A DNA stretch of 64,000 nucleotides from JBCDCY01 sp039180875 (lineage in GTDB: Bacteria > Pseudomonadota > Alphaproteobacteria > Rhodobacterales > Rhodobacteraceae). The position numbers and the translations under genes are program-made. Positions within the stretch are counted from its first letter, which is position 1; each line of letters begins with the position of its first letter. The stretch is from positions 1 to 64,000 of the forward strand of contig JBCDCY010000001.1 of assembly GCA_039180875.1 (NCBI GenBank), in the 5' to 3' direction. Positions 1 through 8,266 of the stretch are shown here, piece by piece. Under the pieces are notes generated by a model. It saw only the letters and a program-made list of their open reading frames with translations, searched no databases and was not told the DNA's origin.

Positions 1-90
1 CCACAAACCCGGCCCCCCCCCCCCCCCCCCGCTCCCCCCCCCGGGCCCCCCCTTGTGTGTGGGGGGGGGGGGGGGGGGGCTCACCACCGG
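1..90. other. Low-complexity poly-C/poly-G contig-edge sequence
   Basis: Long homopolymer runs of C and then G (a G run of about 20 near positions 60-80) are interrupted by a few other bases. This is unlike the rest of the window. It corrupts the 3' end of the methionine synthase-like gene and looks like sequencing or assembly noise at a contig end (dark-cycle poly-G reads), not genomic DNA. Confidence 0.75.
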
Positions 91-1246
91 GGGGGCCCGC
101 GACCCTGCCCTTGGCACGGAGCCGTGCGGAGGCGATCTCCGCCCCCTGCTTCTGGGCCCGCAGCTTCTCCCACACCAAATCCGGGAACACTCGGGGCCGA
201 TTGGCGACGGTGGCAAAGCCGCAATCGGTGCCGGCGATCACCCGCTCCTCCCCCACGATCGCTGCAAAGGTCGTGAGCCGCTCCGCCACCAGCTCCGGAT
301 GCTCCACCCGATTGGTGTTGGTGTCGATCACGCCCGGCACCAGCACCTTGTCGTCCGGGATCTCCCGCCGCCGCTCGGCCCAGACCGCGTGCTCGTGCCC
401 GTGCCGCGCATTGGCCGCTTCGAACAGGATCGCCGCCGGCCGGGCCTTCAGCACGATGTCGAGAATATCGGCGAGATCCACATCATGGGTGTGGGGCCCG
501 CGATAGTTGCCCCAGCAGAGATGCAACCGCATGCGCTCCGCCGGGATCCCGGCCGTCGCCGCATTCAGCATCTCCACATTGCGCGCCGCCAGCCGCCGAA
601 ATTCGGAGAGCTCGAGCGCGCGATAATCCGTATGCCGCCCCATGGCCAGGTCCGGGGCATCGACCTGCAGATCGAAGCCCGCGTTGATGACCGCCCCGTA
701 CTCGTCCCGCATCGCATCGGCGAGCGCCGCGACATAGGCATCCTCGCTCGGATAATGCGCGTTCGGCATGAAGAGCGCGATCACCCCAGGCGAGGCCGCG
801 GTCAGAAACCCGCGATGCGGCCGTACCTTGGCCACAGCCGCGCGAAAGTTCGCGAGATCGGCCTCGAGCGGCGTCCGGTCCCGCACCGCCACAGGCCCAA
901 TACAGCCCGGCGGCAGCGGCCGACCCTCCGCCCCGCCATGGCCGAAATAGGCGTCGAGCCCCGGATAGGCGTCGAGATCGGCGGGCCGGGCGAGCGGAAC
1001 CTCTCCTTTACCAAACCCCGACAGGCGATGCCGGATATAGGTGGTGTAGGACATCTTCGACATCTCACCGTCGGAGACGATGTCGACGCCGGCCGCCACC
1101 TGGGCCGCCACGACGTCCTCGACCGCCGCGCTCACCTGGGCGGCCAGCACATCCGGGTCGTGGGGCGTGCCGCGGTGCTGGGCGATCAGGCTCGCCACCA
1201 GCTCCGCCGGTCGGGGCAGGCTGCCCACGTGGGTGGTCCGGATCAT
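80..1246 (-). CDS. Cobalamin-independent methionine synthase (MetE C-domain) family protein, 3' end corrupted
   Basis: About 385 codons read from ATG at 1246 leftward and begin MIRTTHVGSLPRP, the usual N-terminus of the stand-alone MetE-type methyltransferase family. Zinc-site motifs characteristic of MetE are visible: H-L-C in RLHLCWGNYRGPH, the glutamate of LFEAANARHGHE, and the cysteine of AGTDCGF. The segment DGEMSKMSYTTYIRHRLSGF is also typical. Full-length MetE is about 750 aa; this family is about 370 aa and transfers methyl groups between small molecules, but the natural donor and acceptor are usually unknown. The frame enters the poly-C/G contig edge without a stop; a homopolymer error there probably hides the true stop just after RAKGRVAG. 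It is divergent from efp. Confidence 0.85.
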
Positions 1247-1382
1247 AGCTCCCCCTGCCCCGCACACGCGCCACCCTCCCGCGAAACCGGCCCCGCTGCC
1301 AAGCGAAAACCGGCCCGCCTTGCCAGGGCGAAAGGCGCCACCTATAGACGCCGGCAAATCAGGAACGGTCGAGGCGGCGGCA

Positions 1383-1946
1383 ATGCCCAAGATCAACGGA
1401 AACGAAATCCGGCCCGGCAACGTGCTGGAGCATGACGGCGGCCTTTGGGCGGCGGTCAAGGTGAACCACGTGAAGCCCGGCAAGGGCGGCGCCTTCGCCC
1501 AGGTGGAGCTCAAGAACCTCAGGAACGGCTCGAAGCTCAACGAGCGATTCCGCTCGGCCGACAAGGTGGAGCGGGTGCGGCTCGAGCAGAAGGACCAGCA
1601 ATTCCTCTATGAGAACGACGGCATGCTGGTCTTCATGGACGGCGAGACCTTCGAGCAGATCGAGCTCCCGGCCGACATCCTCGGTGAGCGCCGCCCGTTC
1701 CTGCAGGACGGCATGACCGTTCAGATCGAGTATTACGAGGCGGAAGCGCTGTCGGCCCAACTGCCCGAACGGGTGACCTGCACGATCGAAGAGACCGAGC
1801 CGGTGGTGAAGGGCCAGACCGCCGCCAACTCCTTCAAGCCCGCCCTGCTCGACAACGGCGTCCGGGTCATGGTGCCGCCCTTCGTCGGCAGCGGAGAGGC
1901 GATCGTGGTCTCCACCGAGACCATGGAGTATGTCGAGCGGGCCTGA
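1383..1946 (+). CDS. efp: Elongation factor P
   Basis: 187 aa, the normal EF-P length. EF-P binds between the ribosomal P and E sites and relieves stalling at polyproline stretches. The N-terminal KOW-like domain carries the loop KPGKGGAF with Lys34, the position that receives beta-lysylation (EpmA/EpmB) in many proteobacteria. Two OB-type domains follow, and the C-terminus contains NGVRVMVPPFVGSGE as expected. The start is ATG at 1383, because the reading frame upstream of it has no EF-P homology. No epmA or epmB is seen in the window. The 3' end overlaps the next gene by 17 bases, which suggests co-translation. Confidence 0.97.
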   Translation: MPKINGNEIRPGNVLEHDGGLWAAVKVNHVKPGKGGAFAQVELKNLRNGSKLNERFRSADKVERVRLEQKDQQFLYENDGMLVFMDGETFEQIELPADILGERRPFLQDGMTVQIEYYEAEALSAQLPERVTCTIEETEPVVKGQTAANSFKPALLDNGVRVMVPPFVGSGEAIVVSTETMEYVERA

Positions 1947-2436
1947 GCGCGCCGCCCGGTTCACCATCCGGGCGGGCCGGCCCGCGGACGCGGCGCAATT
2001 GCTGGCGGTCCACCGCGCCTCGATCCTCGCCCTCGGCCCGTCTGCCTACAGCGCCGCCGAATGCGAAAGCTGGGCGGCGGGCCTCGTGCCCGAAGGCTAC
2101 CGAAAGGCCATGGAGGACGGAGAGACCTTTTTTGTCGCGGACCGGTCCGACGGCACCCTCGCCGGCTTCTGTTCCTACAAGGCAGACGAAATCGTCGGCC
2201 TCTATGTCCATCCCGAGGCGGCCAGGCAGGGCCTCGGCAGCGGGCTGATGGCCCAGGCGGAGAGGGCCATCGCTGCTGCCGGCCACCCCGCGATCCGCAT
2301 CCGCGCCGCCCTCTCTGCCCTGCCGTTCTACCGGAGCCACGGTTACCAAGCCCTGGGCCAACGCCCATGGCGCACCCGCGGCGGACTCGAGATCACCGTG
2401 GCCGACCTCATCCGCCCCCTGCCAGAACCCGAGTAG
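1930..2436 (+). CDS. GNAT-family N-acetyltransferase
   Basis: 168 aa, the size of a single GNAT domain. The acetyl-CoA binding motif A is visible as VHPEAARQGLGSGLM (Q-x-x-G-x-G type) near residues 95-110. A preceding strand IVGLYVHP and the C-terminal ALPFYRSHGY, typical of the beta6-beta7 region, complete the fold. The substrate cannot be told from sequence. ATG at 1930 lies within the last codons of efp (17-nt overlap), so the two are very likely transcribed and translated together. It could be an unrelated passenger or could act on a translation-related substrate; nothing in the sequence decides this. Confidence 0.85.
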   Translation: MSSGPERAARFTIRAGRPADAAQLLAVHRASILALGPSAYSAAECESWAAGLVPEGYRKAMEDGETFFVADRSDGTLAGFCSYKADEIVGLYVHPEAARQGLGSGLMAQAERAIAAAGHPAIRIRAALSALPFYRSHGYQALGQRPWRTRGGLEITVADLIRPLPEPE

Positions 2437-2450
2437 CGCGGGCGGGAGGG

Positions 2451-2617
2451 GTCAAGGGTCGCGCACGCGACCGGCGCAGCCGGCTTGCCCTTGACGCCGC
2501 CCGACCGCAACCACGCTCGACGATGGCCGCCCCAGGCGGCCTTCCCCAGCACCTGGCAACGGCTTGTGCCGCCCCGCGGCACAAGCGCAACATCGTATCG
2601 CGGAGCACCGCTCCGCG
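2451..2617. terminator. Cluster of perfect hairpins in the convergent GNAT/HAD intergenic region
   Basis: Four short perfect stems lie in 167 bases between two convergent genes: 2457-2472 (7-bp stem, 2-nt loop) inside an outer 8-bp repeat GTCAAGGG/CCCTTGAC (2451-2458 and 2488-2495); 2525-2541 (7 bp, loop CCA); 2562-2586 (11 bp, loop CCC); 2599-2617 (8 bp, loop ACC). The last two lie directly behind the HAD stop codon on the minus strand. No T-tract follows any stem. The likely role is a bidirectional transcription end. Confidence 0.6.
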
Positions 2618-2624
2618 GTGCCGC

Positions 2625-3251
2625 TTAGTCCACCACCAGCCCCCGCACGCGGAGCGCCTCGACCAGTCCCACAGCCCCCTCGAACAGATGGGCCTGCCAG
2701 CCCCGTGCCCGCGCCGCCGCCACGTTCGCAGCACTGTCGTCGGCGAAGAAAAGCGCAGTGCCGCGATGACCCGTCTCCGCCTCCAGGATCTCGTAGATCC
2801 CAGGATCGGGCTTCATCACGCGGAGATGGCCGGAGATGAAACGCGCATCGAACAGGTCGAGGAACGGATAGGCCCGGCGCGCCCGCTCGAACGTCTCGAC
2901 ACCAAAATTCGAGAGCGCAAAGACCGGCACGCCAAGGGCCCGAAGATCCTCCAGCAGGGCGACGGAGCCAGGGATGGAGGGCGACGCCATGTCGATCCAG
3001 CGGCGCTCCCAGACCTGGATGAGCGCCGCGTCGGCCGGATGGGCCGCCGCCGTTCGCGCCACCGTCTCGGCGAACGGGGCGCCGAGGTCGATCTCCCGGT
3101 TCATCTCGTGAAGGCCGGTGCGAGTAAAAAACGCCGCACGCTCTTCGGGATCGGGGATCAAGGGGCCGTAGACTTTGACCGGATCCCATTCGATCAGCAC
3201 GTTGCCGATATCGAAGACGACGGCCGACGGCCGGACGGGTTCGCTGTCCAT
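2625..3251 (-). CDS. HAD-family phosphatase (YihX-like)
   Basis: 208 aa. All HAD motifs are present: motif I VVFDIGNVLIEWD near residue 12 with the nucleophilic Asp, motif II ALSNFG, motif III lysine in MKPDPGIY, and motif IV FFADDSAANV. The FDIGNV form, with Asn where many phosphatases have the second Asp, is typical of the YihX / alpha-glucose-1-phosphate phosphatase subgroup, so a small sugar phosphate or nucleotide is the probable substrate. It is divergent from imuB across a 162-bp gap and convergent with the GNAT gene. A hairpin cluster follows its stop codon. Confidence 0.88.
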   Translation of the reverse strand: MDSEPVRPSAVVFDIGNVLIEWDPVKVYGPLIPDPEERAAFFTRTGLHEMNREIDLGAPFAETVARTAAAHPADAALIQVWERRWIDMASPSIPGSVALLEDLRALGVPVFALSNFGVETFERARRAYPFLDLFDARFISGHLRVMKPDPGIYEILEAETGHRGTALFFADDSAANVAAARARGWQAHLFEGAVGLVEALRVRGLVVD

Positions 3252-3382
3252 GGGATCCCTCGCGCAGTGGTTGGCCGGGGCTTAGCACAGCGTACGATCG
3301 GCACCAGCGGGAGAAATCGCCGGCGGCGGGACCGGTTGGGTGAGGACTCGACTCTGGCAAAATCGGGCATACACTCGAACCA

Positions 3383-3397
3383 GAACATAAAGTGAAC
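3383..3397 (+). promoter_or_regulatory. LexA (SOS) box upstream of imuB
   Basis: The sequence GAAC-ATAAAGT-GAAC is an exact match to the alphaproteobacterial LexA operator GTTC-N7-GTTC (read here as its complement). It ends 16 bases before the imuB ATG, a position where LexA would block transcription. This predicts DNA-damage induction of imuB and probably of the downstream genes. Confidence 0.85.
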
Positions 3398-3413
3398 AAA
3401 CGCTACTGAGCCA

Positions 3414-5081
3414 ATGTCCGACCGCCGCATCTTGTCGCTTTGGTTTCCTCACCTCTCGGCCGAGCGGATGCTGCGCCGCGCGCCTGAGCTGACGGACCAG
3501 CCCTTCGCCGTCGCGGCGGAGGCGCGGGGCCTGCTTCTGGCCATCGGGCTCAACCGGGCGGCGGTGGAGGCGGGCCTGCATCCCGGCATGCCCCTCGGCG
3601 ACGCCCGCGCCATCTGCCCATCGCTCATCACCCGCCCGTTCGAGGCCAATGCCGAGGAGAGCTTTCGCACAGCGCTTCTGCGCTGGGCCGGGCAGTTCTC
3701 CCCCTGGGTCGCCGCCGACGATGCCGCCCAGGGCAGCGGCGCCCTGATCCTCGACCTCACCGGCGCGGCCCATCTTTGGGGGGGCGAGGCCGGCCTGGTG
3801 GAGACGGTGCAAAATGCCGCCGCGCGCCTTGGCCTCTCCGTCCGCATCGGCCTCGCGGATACCCGCGGCGCGGCCTGGGCGCTCGCCCGCTACGGCAGCG
3901 CCGGGCCGGTAACGGCGCGAAGCGGCGACGACATCGATCAGGAGGCCCACGCCACCCGGGTCCGCGCCCATAAGCGGCGCCATTGGGAGCGCGGCGGCGC
4001 TGCCCCCCTGGCGCTCGCCGATCCGGCAGCGCTCGCCCCGCGGATCGCACCGCCGGGCCAGACCCGCCGGGTCATCGGCCCCCTGCCGGTCACCGCCCTC
4101 CGCCTGCCGGAGGAGGCGGCGGCGACCCTCATCCGCCTCGGCCTCCGCCGCATCGACGATCTGGCGGGCCTGCCCCGGGGCGCGGTCGGCCGCCGCTTCG
4201 GCACCGAGGTGCTGCGCCGCCTCGACCAGGCCCTCGGCAGCGCGCCGGAGCCGATCTCACCGGTGGCCGAGGCGCCGCTCCTCTCGGTGCGCCTCACCTT
4301 GCCGGAGCCGGTGGGCTTGCGGAGCGATATCGAGGCGGCGCTCACCCGCCTCTCCACCGCGCTGGCCGAGCGTCTGGCCAAGCAGAACCTCGGCGCCCGG
4401 CGCCTTCGCCTGGTCCTCAGCCGGGTCGACCATCAGGACGAGGTGCTGGAGGTCGGCCTCGCCCGACCCAGCCGCGATCCCCACCGCCTGCCGGAGCTGT
4501 TCGCGGTCAAGCTCGACGGCGTCGACGCAGGCTTCGGCATCGACCGCATCCGCCTGACGGCCAACGCGGTCGAACCCCTCGGCGCACAGCAGCATGTCGG
4601 CCACCTCGCCGCCCTGGCCGAGGGGGAGGCGCGGCGGAGCCCGGGCGGGGGAGAGGCCTTTGCCGACCTCCTCAACCGCCTCGGCGCGCGCCTGGGGCTC
4701 GACGCGCTCACCCGCCCGCTCCCCGCCGACAGCCATCTGCCGGAGAAATCGGCGATCGTCGCCTCCGCCGCCTTTGCCGAGGCCGCGCCCCACTGGCCGC
4801 AACCGCCAGCCCCCCGCCCGGTCCGCCTGTTCGAACCCGAGCGCATCAGGGCGGAGGATCCGGCCCGCCCCCCCGCACGCTTCCGTTGGCGCCGCCAGAT
4901 CCACGCGACCGCCGAGGCCACGGGGCCGGAGCGCATCGCCCCCGAATGGTGGCTCGACGACCCCGCCTGGCGCACCGGCCCCCGGGATTATTGGCGCATC
5001 GAGACGGAGGAGGGCCGCCGCCTCTGGCTCTACGAAACCCCCACCCCCCCCACCTGGTACGTCCATGGCGAGATGGACTGA
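3414..5081 (+). CDS. imuB: ImuB-type Y-family DNA polymerase-like protein
   Basis: 555 aa. The N-terminus RILSLWFPHLSAERM replaces the D-x-D metal motif of active Y-family polymerases, as in ImuB, the non-catalytic adaptor that links the beta clamp, ImuA and DnaE2 during SOS mutagenesis. Helix-hairpin-helix-like and little-finger regions follow, and the C-terminus (WRIETEEGRRLWLYETP and WYVHGEMD) is the usual ImuB tail. The ATG lies 16 bases after a LexA box. imuA, normally immediately upstream, is absent; the upstream neighbour is a divergent HAD gene. The next gene starts 42 bases downstream on the same strand. Confidence 0.93.
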   Translation: MSDRRILSLWFPHLSAERMLRRAPELTDQPFAVAAEARGLLLAIGLNRAAVEAGLHPGMPLGDARAICPSLITRPFEANAEESFRTALLRWAGQFSPWVAADDAAQGSGALILDLTGAAHLWGGEAGLVETVQNAAARLGLSVRIGLADTRGAAWALARYGSAGPVTARSGDDIDQEAHATRVRAHKRRHWERGGAAPLALADPAALAPRIAPPGQTRRVIGPLPVTALRLPEEAAATLIRLGLRRIDDLAGLPRGAVGRRFGTEVLRRLDQALGSAPEPISPVAEAPLLSVRLTLPEPVGLRSDIEAALTRLSTALAERLAKQNLGARRLRLVLSRVDHQDEVLEVGLARPSRDPHRLPELFAVKLDGVDAGFGIDRIRLTANAVEPLGAQQHVGHLAALAEGEARRSPGGGEAFADLLNRLGARLGLDALTRPLPADSHLPEKSAIVASAAFAEAAPHWPQPPAPRPVRLFEPERIRAEDPARPPARFRWRRQIHATAEATGPERIAPEWWLDDPAWRTGPRDYWRIETEEGRRLWLYETPTPPTWYVHGEMD

Positions 5082-5123
5082 AGGGTGCTACGCTTCCCCG
5101 ATTGGTCGCGTGAGTGATTGCCG

Positions 5124-6941
5124 ATGAACCCGGTTGATAAACACCTCGACAAGATCGTCCGCCGCCAAATGGGGCGGGAGGATCCGGACCTCGACAAGAT
5201 CATCGAACATATCGCCGAGGTCTCACGGAACGCCCGCACGACCTGGTTCGCACTCCTCGGCTTTCTCGCCTTCGTCGGCATCACGCTGCTGGGCGTCGAG
5301 GATGCGGATTTCTTCGCCTACGGCCGCCAGACCGCCCTGCCCTTGGTCGGGGTCGAGATCCCGACCCGCAGCTTCTTCTTCGTCGCGCCAGCGCTTCTCG
5401 CCATTCTCCATGTCTATCTACAGATCTACCTGCTGAAGCTTTGGGATGCGCTCGCCACCGCCCCGCCGAAGATGCCGGACGGCACGCACCTGAGCGCCCG
5501 CATCTATCCCTGGCTGATCAGCGACATGGCGCTGGCCCTGCGGCGCGACGAGGCAGCCCCGCCTCGGCCCATGCAAGGATTGACGAAATGGGCGATGCTC
5601 CTCCTCGTCTGGATCGCCGCACCGGCCGTCCTCGGCGTCGCCTGGTGGCGCTCGATGCCCGCCCACAACGAATGGCTGACCCTCTGGATCGCCGCCTGGC
5701 TGGCGCTCGCGACGGTCGTCTCCGCCAGCGGGTATTTCGACTTGCGCCGGCAAATGCAGGCGGCACCGAGAACTCCTGGGAACATGCAAATTCGCTGGCC
5801 CTTGTCGATGCGCTTAACAACAGTGGCCGTGACCTTGGTTCTCGCCACAACCTCCTGGCTGCGCACCGAAGGCGGGTTGGAGCACTACGTGAGCGACGTC
5901 CACGAAGGCTTCACGACCGAAGGTCTGGAGGCTCGACTCGGCATCCAATTGCTGGCGCCCATCGATCTTATCGGTGTCCAACTCGTCCCGCGGCCGGCGG
6001 ACTGGAAGGACCATCAAGCGGCCAAGGAGGACTTTCGGGACAATTGGTGCCCGCGCGATCGGGGCGGCTGCACCCTTAGCGATGAAACCGAAGCACAGCT
6101 GGAAAGACGTTGGGCCGCCAGCCGCGACGCCACGCTTAACACGCTTCCGGCGCTAGATCTCCGCGGCGCAGATCTGCGCGGGGCTTCGATGTCGTCCGCT
6201 TTTCTCCCCGTAGTTGATCTCCGCGGGGCGCGGATGGAGGGAGCGGTCCTCAGAAGGGCACAGATGGAGGGGGCAATCCTCCAAGGGGCGCAAATAGCGG
6301 GGGCAGACCTCGGCGGGGTGCGGATGGAAGAAGCGGATCTCCGCGGGTCGCAGATGGAGGGAGCGGTCCTCACGTCAGCGCGGATGGAGGGCGCGGACCT
6401 CACCAGGGCGCAGATGGAGGGGACAGTCCTCATCAAGGCGCAGATGGAGGGGGCGATCCTCAGAAGCGCTCAGATGGAGGGGGCAGACCTCCGCGAAGCG
6501 CAGATGGAGGGGGCAGACCTCACGTTAGCGCGGATGGAGGGCGCGGATCTCACCAGGGTGCGGATGGAGGGAGCTCACCTCAACTCGGCGCAAATGGAGC
6601 ACGTAGACCTCAGCGGGGCGAACTTGAGATCTGCAAATCTGGAGGGGTGGTACATCGACGGTGCGGCCCTTAGGTCAGTAGATTTTACCAGTACAACGAA
6701 CTGGACCGATGCGAGCTTCGCAAGTGCGTTTGGCCACTCGTCGACCGTCTTGCCGGAGGGTGCGCAACGTCCGGCGCATTGGCCGGACTTGGTTGTGACG
6801 GATGACGGTGAGTTCTACGGCCGGTGGCGCGGCTGGCGGGAGACAAACGGAATGTCCTGGCCGCCGCCGGGGCGGAGGCTCGCCTGGCTGGGCGTTCGGT
6901 ACTTCAGGCCCATCCCGCCCGACACCCCTCGCCAGCCGTGA
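5124..6941 (+). CDS. Membrane-anchored pentapeptide-repeat protein within the SOS mutagenesis block
   Basis: 605 aa from ATG 5124 (a TTG two codons upstream is possible). The N-terminal half has about five hydrophobic segments (for example TTWFALLGFLAFVGITLLGV, FFFVAPALLAILHVYLQIYL and WAMLLLVWIAAPAVLGVAWW), so it is probably an inner-membrane protein. From about residue 340 the chain is a right-handed pentapeptide-repeat solenoid (A-x-L-x-x), with a striking run of near-identical decapeptides of the form A-x-M-E-G-A-x-L-x-x. Function is unknown. Some pentapeptide proteins (Qnr, MfpA) mimic DNA and protect gyrase, and qnrB is LexA-controlled, but those are soluble. Its place between imuB and a cyclase gene is unusual, and its GC content appears lower than its neighbours. 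Confidence 0.88.
   Translation: MNPVDKHLDKIVRRQMGREDPDLDKIIEHIAEVSRNARTTWFALLGFLAFVGITLLGVEDADFFAYGRQTALPLVGVEIPTRSFFFVAPALLAILHVYLQIYLLKLWDALATAPPKMPDGTHLSARIYPWLISDMALALRRDEAAPPRPMQGLTKWAMLLLVWIAAPAVLGVAWWRSMPAHNEWLTLWIAAWLALATVVSASGYFDLRRQMQAAPRTPGNMQIRWPLSMRLTTVAVTLVLATTSWLRTEGGLEHYVSDVHEGFTTEGLEARLGIQLLAPIDLIGVQLVPRPADWKDHQAAKEDFRDNWCPRDRGGCTLSDETEAQLERRWAASRDATLNTLPALDLRGADLRGASMSSAFLPVVDLRGARMEGAVLRRAQMEGAILQGAQIAGADLGGVRMEEADLRGSQMEGAVLTSARMEGADLTRAQMEGTVLIKAQMEGAILRSAQMEGADLREAQMEGADLTLARMEGADLTRVRMEGAHLNSAQMEHVDLSGANLRSANLEGWYIDGAALRSVDFTSTTNWTDASFASAFGHSSTVLPEGAQRPAHWPDLVVTDDGEFYGRWRGWRETNGMSWPPPGRRLAWLGVRYFRPIPPDTPRQP
6229..6618 (+). repeat. Thirteen tandem 30-bp coding repeats (MEGA decapeptides)
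   Basis: The core GATGGAGG recurs at exact 30-bp spacing (ATG triplets at 6234, 6264, 6324, 6354 and so on to 6594; the unit at 6294 reads ATA and the unit at 6324 has one base change in the core). Several units are almost identical at DNA level, including third codon positions, which points to recent expansion by slippage or unequal recombination rather than old divergence. Confidence 0.9.
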
Positions 6942-6985
6942 CCGCTCCGTCTGGCCAGCAGCCGGCCCTGCGCCATATCGGGGGG

Positions 6986-8266
6986 ATGGCTTGGCGCTCG
7001 GGTGAGGAGGATGCGGCGGCGCTGCGCGAGGCGGAGCGGGCCGGGCTGCGGCTTGCTCAGATCATTCGGACGATCGCGCTGCTGCCGCTCTTCGGCTTTG
7101 CGCTTTGGGGGGCGGCGCTGACGCTCAACTTCACCGGGCCGTTCTTCATGGGCAGCTTCGTGGCCATCGGCCTCGCGCACTACGCCCTCCTCCGCGCCCG
7201 GCGGGACCTCTGGTGGCACCGCTATGCCTTCGTCGCCGCCGACCTATTGCTCATTGGCGTGGTGGGCGCCTTCGTGCCGATGTCCACCAGCGGGGAGGTG
7301 CCGCAGATCATGGTCTTTCGCGCCTTCGGGGTGCACGGCCTCTTCCTGATCGTGGCGATGTCGGCCCTCTCCCTCTCACCGCGCTTCGTCCTCTGGACCG
7401 GCGCGGGGGCGGCGGCGACGATCGCCGGCGTCTTCCTCGTCGTCACGGCGGGGATGGAGCGCACGGTCTCCTGGGGCGACCTGCCGCCCCGCTCCACCGC
7501 GGCGGAGTACGTGGCGGTGCTGATGGACCCGGATTTCGTCGGCCGCGGCAACCGGGTGAACGAGATCCTGGTGATGATCGGCACCGCCCTGCTGCTCGCC
7601 GTCGCGGTCGGGCGCGCACGGCAAATGGTGCGCGACCGGGCGATGGAGGTGCGGGAGCGTCAGCGGATCGAGGCACTCTTCGGCACCTACGTCCCGGCCG
7701 AGGTGCGCGACGCTCTGATCGACGGTGAGGCATTGGCGGCGCAGGAGCGGGAGGCGACGATCCTCTACTGCGATGTGGAGGGTTTCACCCGCTTCTCCGA
7801 AGGCCGCACGCCGTCCGACGTGATCGACACGCTCGACGCGCATTTCGAGCGGGTGACGGAGATGGTCGCCCGCCACAACGGCGTCGTCGTGGGCTTTGCC
7901 GGCGACGCGGTGCTCGCAGCCTTCAACCTGCCGGTAAAGACGGCGAACCACGCCGCGAAGGCCCTCGCGGCGGGGCGGGAGATCGTGGCCCGCACCGCCC
8001 TGCCGCTTCGCGTCGGCATCGCCACGGGGCCGGTGGCGGCCGGCACCCTCGGCGGCGGGCGGCGGCGGACCTACACGGTCTACGGCGATACGGTGAACCT
8101 CGCCCAACGGCTGGAGGCCTTGAACAAGGAGACGGGCACCCGGCTTCTGGTCTGCAGCAAGACGGCCGCGGCTGCGGGGGACGCAGGGCTGGCCCCCCTC
8201 GGCGATCATCAGGTGCGGGGGCGCGTGGCCGCCGTCGGCGTCTTCACGGTGCCGGAAGCGGCCTGA
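6986..8266 (+). CDS. Membrane class III adenylate/guanylate cyclase
   Basis: 426 aa from ATG 6986; an in-frame GTG at 6938 overlaps the preceding stop (GTGA) and is an alternative start. The N-terminal ~210 residues hold about six membrane segments. The C-terminal cyclase homology domain begins near residue 250 with both metal-binding aspartates: Asp263 in YCDVEGFTRFSE and Asp307 in GFAGDAVLAAFN. The VYGDTVNLAQRL motif supplies the transition-state Asn371 and Arg375, so the enzyme should be active. Nucleotide specificity is not certain; cAMP is likelier. Its stop overlaps the dnaE2 start (TGATG), which implies coupled translation with an error-prone polymerase. Confidence 0.9.
   Translation: MAWRSGEEDAAALREAERAGLRLAQIIRTIALLPLFGFALWGAALTLNFTGPFFMGSFVAIGLAHYALLRARRDLWWHRYAFVAADLLLIGVVGAFVPMSTSGEVPQIMVFRAFGVHGLFLIVAMSALSLSPRFVLWTGAGAAATIAGVFLVVTAGMERTVSWGDLPPRSTAAEYVAVLMDPDFVGRGNRVNEILVMIGTALLLAVAVGRARQMVRDRAMEVRERQRIEALFGTYVPAEVRDALIDGEALAAQEREATILYCDVEGFTRFSEGRTPSDVIDTLDAHFERVTEMVARHNGVVVGFAGDAVLAAFNLPVKTANHAAKALAAGREIVARTALPLRVGIATGPVAAGTLGGGRRRTYTVYGDTVNLAQRLEALNKETGTRLLVCSKTAAAAGDAGLAPLGDHQVRGRVAAVGVFTVPEAA

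Noticed and set aside
53..1435. 460-codon plus-strand frame beginning with a glycine run
   Set aside because: It starts in the poly-G noise and is the complement of the methionine synthase-like gene.
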